From Thioalkalivibrio sp. ALJ24 (GTDB taxonomy: Bacteria; Pseudomonadota; Gammaproteobacteria; Ectothiorhodospirales; Ectothiorhodospiraceae): DNA of 64,000 bases. The notes below the pieces were generated by a model. That model saw nothing but the letters and a program-made list of their open reading frames with translations, ran no database searches and had not been told where the DNA came from. Made by a program: the position numbers and the translations under genes. This document shows, piece by piece, positions 60,553-64,000 of the stretch; positions within the stretch are counted from its first letter, which is position 1; the number at the start of each line of letters is the position of its first letter. The DNA lies in contig NZ_KB898726.1 in the NCBI RefSeq assembly GCF_000377785.1, forward strand, positions 275,801 through 339,800. The letters are read 5' to 3'.

Positions 60553-61452
60553 TCAACTATTACCGGGGGTATTGTCCACCGGCGGGACCTCGGGCCCGGA
60601 CGCCGGCTCGTCGCCGGAGACCACGCGCACCGGGAAGGGGGCGCCGGTCAGCGAACCCAGGGTGCGCTGCGGGAACGGGATCTCGATGCCGGCCTCGTCG
60701 AAGGCCTTCTTCACCGCGATGTGCATGCGATTGCGCAGGTCGAGGAAGTTTTCCCGCTTCGCCCAGACCGAGAACTGCAGTTTCAGTGCCGAGTCGCCGA
60801 ATTCAAGGAAGATGAACAGCGGGCGCGGCTCCTCCAGACACAGCGGCTCGCGGTCGGCCACGTCCATCAGGATCTCGCGCACCCGCACGATGTCGGCGTG
60901 GTAGGCGACGCCGATCTGCATGTCCAGGCGCCGGATCGGGAAGCGCGTCAGGTTGGTCAGCTGCGACTTCACCAGGGTCTCGTTGGGTACCCGCACCATC
61001 AGGTTCTCGAAGGTACGCAGCTTGACCGACAGCATGTCGATGGACAGCACCTCGCCGGTCACGTCGCCCACCCGGACCACGTCGCCCACCGCGAACGGGC
61101 GCTCGCCGATCAGGAACAGGCCCGAGATCAGGTTGGAGGCCGAGGTCTGCGAGGCAAACCCGATGGCCACCGTCAGGATGCCCGCCGCCCCCAGCAGCAC
61201 GGTCAGGTCGAAGCCCAGCTCGCGCAGGGCCGATACCCCGGCCAGCACCAGCACCAGGTAGAACCCGATGCGTCGCACCAGCATCGCCTGCTGGGCGTCC
61301 AGATGGCGTCCCGCGACCCGGATCAGGGTGCGCGACACCACCCGCGCGAGCAGCAGCCCCACCCCCAGATAGATCGCCGCACGGACCCACGCGAGCACCG
61401 CATCGGCGGTCATCAGCTCCACACTGCGCGCGATCCAGGAACCCTCTTCCAT
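60553..61452 (-). CDS. Small-conductance mechanosensitive channel, MscS family
   Basis: 299 residues. N-terminal membrane segments at about 20-40, 62-82 and the pore helix LLGAAGILTVAIGFASQTSA. Then the beta domain GLFLIGERPFAVGDVVRVGD and VLSIDMLSVKLRTFENLMVR, and the C-terminal alpha/beta domain (NFLDLRNRMHIAVKKAFDEA). It releases osmolytes on hypo-osmotic shock. It ends next to the nuclease gene stop and lies eight bases after the DUF432-like gene, suggesting joint expression. Confidence 0.93.
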   Translation of the reverse strand: MEEGSWIARSVELMTADAVLAWVRAAIYLGVGLLLARVVSRTLIRVAGRHLDAQQAMLVRRIGFYLVLVLAGVSALRELGFDLTVLLGAAGILTVAIGFASQTSASNLISGLFLIGERPFAVGDVVRVGDVTGEVLSIDMLSVKLRTFENLMVRVPNETLVKSQLTNLTRFPIRRLDMQIGVAYHADIVRVREILMDVADREPLCLEEPRPLFIFLEFGDSALKLQFSVWAKRENFLDLRNRMHIAVKKAFDEAGIEIPFPQRTLGSLTGAPFPVRVVSGDEPASGPEVPPVDNTPGNS

Positions 61453-61460
61453 CTCGCCCC

Positions 61461-62273
61461 CTAATGGAACAGTGCGCTGAACGCGCGCAGGCTGAAGCGG
61501 CTGCCACCCGATTCACGCGGCTCGGCCACCCGCCGCGCGCGGGGCGACTCGGCCGGCGGCCCCTCGCCCAGCTTGACCTCGGCCAGGTCCCGTTCGGGCT
61601 CGTGCTGTACCCGCACCGCCGAGGTCCACAGGCGGCCGCGGGCATCCGCATACACCGGCAGGCGCGGCACCGGCAGCTTGATGCGCTCCAGCAGCAGGGT
61701 GTCGCCGGCGGCATTGTGCACCGTCAGCGGCGTCAGCACGCGATGGGCGCGCTCGGGCACGTCTTCGAGGGTCATGCGCGCCTGGGTGCGGCTGGCATAG
61801 CACAGCTCGCCCTCCACCGTGTTCGGGCCGAACCAGGTATCGGAGGCGGGATACGCGGGGAACTCGTGGAGCCGGGTCTCTCCCAGCCGCAGCTGCACCC
61901 AGGCGGGCGTGCTCACATACAGGGTGACCTCGCCGCCCGCGGGCACATGGAACGGCGCCTCCGGACGACTGACCACCGGCCGGTCGGCCAGAGCCACGGC
62001 CAGCGTGGCCGTCGCCCCGCCCGGGGTGCCGGCAAACCGTCGCTGCTCCGCCGGTTTCTCGGGCACCGGCTCGCGCGCCGGGATCTCGCGCCGGAAACCG
62101 CTTTCCTCCGGATCCCGCTCGCGGGCCAGCCACAGGTCCCACTCATCGGCGCAGCGTTTCAGCCACAGGTCCAGCGGCCCGATCGCCCAGTACCCGGTGG
62201 CCCCGGGCGGCAGCTCCACCGGCCCCCACCAGCCGGCATCCTCGCCGGAATTCGAATGTACGCGTACGCCCAT
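61461..62273 (-). CDS. DUF432-like protein next to mscS
   Basis: 270 residues, beta-rich and without membrane segments: WWGPVELPPGATGYWAIGPL, DLWLKRCADEWDLWLARERD, VPAGGEVTLYVSTPAWVQLR and DTLLLERIKLPVPRLPVYAD. The pattern resembles DUF432, usually encoded directly upstream of MscS-type channels. The ATG at 62,273 has GGGAGAGCCC upstream. It may modulate the channel or sense envelope stress. The family call is from memory of the pattern and context. Confidence 0.6.
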   Translation of the reverse strand: MGVRVHSNSGEDAGWWGPVELPPGATGYWAIGPLDLWLKRCADEWDLWLARERDPEESGFRREIPAREPVPEKPAEQRRFAGTPGGATATLAVALADRPVVSRPEAPFHVPAGGEVTLYVSTPAWVQLRLGETRLHEFPAYPASDTWFGPNTVEGELCYASRTQARMTLEDVPERAHRVLTPLTVHNAAGDTLLLERIKLPVPRLPVYADARGRLWTSAVRVQHEPERDLAEVKLGEGPPAESPRARRVAEPRESGGSRFSLRAFSALFH

Positions 62274-62366
62274 GGGCTCTCCCTCCTCCGGGCCACTGTA
62301 GCGCGAAGAAGCGAGCCGCAGAAGCGACCCGCCGGCCCGACCACGCCCCGGCACCGGGGGAACAGC

Positions 62367-63446
62367 TCAGAACAGATCCAGCTGCCGGTCATCGGCCGGC
62401 TTCGCTGGCGCCGGCGGGCGGAATTGGGAGCAATCGAGATCCCCGGACCAGCGGTCCAGCCCGTGGCGGCGCCGCGCGAGGGCAAAGCGCTGGCCCAGCA
62501 GATCGGCCCACGCCCCGGAGCCCCGCATGCGCTGGCCAAAGCTGGAATCGTAGACCCGCCCGCCGTGCGCCTCGCGCAGGCGGGCCAGCACGTGTTCCGC
62601 CTTCAGCGGTTCGTGGGCCCGGAGCCACTCCTCGAACAGCCCCGCCACCTCGCGCGGCAGGCGCAGCAGTACGTAGTCGGCCGAGACCGCACCGGCCGCA
62701 GCCGCCGCCTCCAGCAGAGACTCGGTCTCGCCATCGGTCAACACCGGGATCAGCGGGGCCACCAGCACGCTCACCGGCACGCCCGCATCCGTCAGCCGCC
62801 GGATGGTCTCCAGGCGCCGCTGCGGGGCCGCCGCGCGCGGCTCCAGACGCCTGGACAGACCGCGATCGAGGCTGGTCAGGGACACCGCCACCTGCGCCAG
62901 TCCGGCGTGCCCCATCGGCCCCAGCAGATCGAGGTCGCGTTCCACCAGCGCCGACTTGGTGACGATGGACACCGGATGCGCGCTCTCCGCCAGCACCTCC
63001 AGCAGCTCGCGGGTGACCCGCCATTCCCGCTCCACCGGCTGGTAGGCATCGGTGTTGATGCCCAGCGCGACCGGTGACGGCCTGTAGTTGCGCGCACCCA
63101 GTTCGCGGCGCAGCACGGCCGCCGCGCCAGTCTTCACGTACAGCCGGCTCTCGAAGTCCAGTCCGGGCGACAGCCCCACATAGGCATGCGCCGGCCGCGC
63201 GAAACAGTACGCGCAGCCATGCTCGCAGCCCCGGTAGGGATTGATGGACAGGGTAAACGGGACGTCCGGGGAGTCGTTGCGCACCAGCAGGCTGCGCGGC
63301 GTCTCCGGGGTCACTTCGGTGCGCAGCGCCGGGGCGGGATCGTCGTCCCCGACCCAGCCGTCGTCCACGGGTTCGCGCTGCAGGGGTTCGTAGCGGGCGG
63401 CCGGCCGGCTGGCACTGCCACGGCCGCGCGGGGGCTCACTCGCCAT
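62367..63446 (-). CDS. Radical SAM protein, PA0069/SplB-like family
   Basis: 359 residues. The CxxxCxxC iron-sulfur motif is in NPYRGCEHGCAYCFARPAHA, followed by the TIM-barrel pattern LGINTDAYQPVEREWRVTR, PVSIVTKSALVERDLDLLGP and GVPVSVLVAPLIPVLTDGET. This Rv2578c/PA0069-type family lacks a defined substrate. The start at 63,446 is chosen because family members begin with a short basic tail. Its first 11 bases overlap the end of the DUF1992 gene. Confidence 0.88.
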   Translation of the reverse strand: MASEPPRGRGSASRPAARYEPLQREPVDDGWVGDDDPAPALRTEVTPETPRSLLVRNDSPDVPFTLSINPYRGCEHGCAYCFARPAHAYVGLSPGLDFESRLYVKTGAAAVLRRELGARNYRPSPVALGINTDAYQPVEREWRVTRELLEVLAESAHPVSIVTKSALVERDLDLLGPMGHAGLAQVAVSLTSLDRGLSRRLEPRAAAPQRRLETIRRLTDAGVPVSVLVAPLIPVLTDGETESLLEAAAAAGAVSADYVLLRLPREVAGLFEEWLRAHEPLKAEHVLARLREAHGGRVYDSSFGQRMRGSGAWADLLGQRFALARRRHGLDRWSGDLDCSQFRPPAPAKPADDRQLDLF

Positions 63447-63816
63447 CGAGCCTTGCGCACAGGGCCCGGAAATACCCGGACTCGGTGGCCAGGCCGGCAT
63501 CGCCACCGCTGCGCCCGCGCTCGCGTGCCAGACGGTCCAGCAGCACGCGCAGACGCCGCGAATGGCGCTCCCGGCCCTCGGGCTCCTCGGCCTCGCGCAG
63601 CAGGGCCTCGACCGAGGCGATCTCGCCGCGCAGCCGGACTTCTTCCGGCACGTAGCCGGCGTTCTTCATGATGCGAAACGCCATGCGCATGTCTTCCGGC
63701 ACGTCGCGGTCGTCATCCAGCTGCAGCGGCCGCCCGGCACCGGGCAGATCGTCGAACTCCCCGCGCCGCGCGGCATCGGCCAGCTGCGCCTCGATCTGCG
63801 CCTCGCTCAGAAGCAT
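63436..63816 (-). CDS. DUF1992 (DnaJ-homologue subfamily C member 28-like) protein
   Basis: 126 residues starting MLLSEAQIEAQLADAARRGE, then FDDLPGAGRPLQLDDDRDVP and RMAFRIMKNAGYVPEEVRLR, the DUF1992 signature (GEFDDLPGAGRPL). Small soluble proteins of unknown role. The ATG at 63,816 has a plausible upstream context and matches the family start. It overlaps the radical SAM gene, so the two are probably co-expressed. Confidence 0.88.
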   Translation of the reverse strand: MLLSEAQIEAQLADAARRGEFDDLPGAGRPLQLDDDRDVPEDMRMAFRIMKNAGYVPEEVRLRGEIASVEALLREAEEPEGRERHSRRLRVLLDRLARERGRSGGDAGLATESGYFRALCARLDGE

Positions 63817-63820
63817 CGCG

Positions 63821-64000
63821 TTACACGGCACCGCCCTGCTGGGCCACCGGGAGCATCCACAGGGTCAGCGACAGCAGGATCGCGGTCAGGCTCACGCCAA
63901 AGATCGGCAGCATCATCACGCCGGCCAGCGGCTCGCGCCGGAACAGCCGGATGCCCATGCCGCCCAGGCTGATCGCCCAGCCCACGGCGACGAAGAACGA
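63821..64000 (-). CDS. C-terminal end of a membrane protein (truncated by window edge)
   Basis: The frame is open from the window edge to a TAA at 63,821, giving the last 59 residues. Two hydrophobic segments (FFVAVGWAISLGGMG and VSLTAILLSLTLWMLPVA) flank a loop IRLFRREPLAG. It ends four bases before the DUF1992 start codon region. Family unknown. Confidence 0.6.
   Translation of the reverse strand, partial: SFFVAVGWAISLGGMGIRLFRREPLAGVMMLPIFGVSLTAILLSLTLWMLPVAQQGGAV

Overview
The window is high-GC DNA from a gammaproteobacterium. The host gene order thrS-infC-rpmI-rplT-pheS-pheT-ihfA-merR is a gammaproteobacterial hallmark. Acid-rich proteins, a PomA-like flagellar stator and a KaiBC operon suggest a halophilic or alkaliphilic sulfur-oxidiser such as Thioalkalivibrio. 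That genus call is an inference from style and content.

Positions 1 to about 28,660 are one end of a lambda-like temperate prophage integrated beside tRNA-Pro(GGG). From the tRNA inward, a rightward early-left operon (22,261-28,566) carries an ERF annealing protein, a YqaJ/lambda-type exonuclease, a DUF1351 protein, a strongly structured non-coding stretch, an HNH protein, a phage CsrA, SSB, excisionase and integrase. The immunity region (about 18,350-22,260) has a Cro/YdaS-like regulator divergent from a LexA-type CI, then a DprA-like plus phosphoribosyltransferase pair that resembles the ShosTA toxin-antitoxin/defence system and sits where lambda keeps rexAB. Leftward from cro come replication genes (O-like initiator, probable helicase loader), a NinB/Ref/RuvC recombination set, then terminase and head genes matching lambda Nu1-A-W-B-C-D-E in order and size. 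A lysis cassette follows, inserted before the Z/FII/U/V/G/T/H-like tail genes. The tape-measure gene runs off the left edge, so the other prophage end is outside the window. Two genes oppose the late operon and look like morons: an AT-rich HEPN protein with an 11-G tract upstream, and a 65-residue membrane protein.

Positions 28,664-64,000 are host chromosome. Next to the tRNA lie merR-ihfA-pheTS-rplT-rpmI-infC-thrS, a translation and tRNA-charging block read leftward. Then come a motA/motB pair in which motB is frameshifted, srkA, a class I PPK2, an NfeD-SPFH membrane pair, a lipoate ligase, a haem-type TonB receptor, and a RimK cassette (retropepsin, ATP-grasp ligase, aspartoacylase-like).

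After these are a CBS-domain protein and a signalling operon of PAS-GGDEF-EAL, KaiC and KaiB, followed by tRNA-Arg(CCU). Last are tesA divergent from a YbbA-YbbP type ABC system, a UppP homologue missing a normally catalytic glutamate, an ExeM/NucH nuclease, MscS with a probable DUF432 partner, a radical SAM protein, a DUF1992 protein and the end of a membrane protein gene. No CRISPR array, rRNA or insertion sequence was seen.
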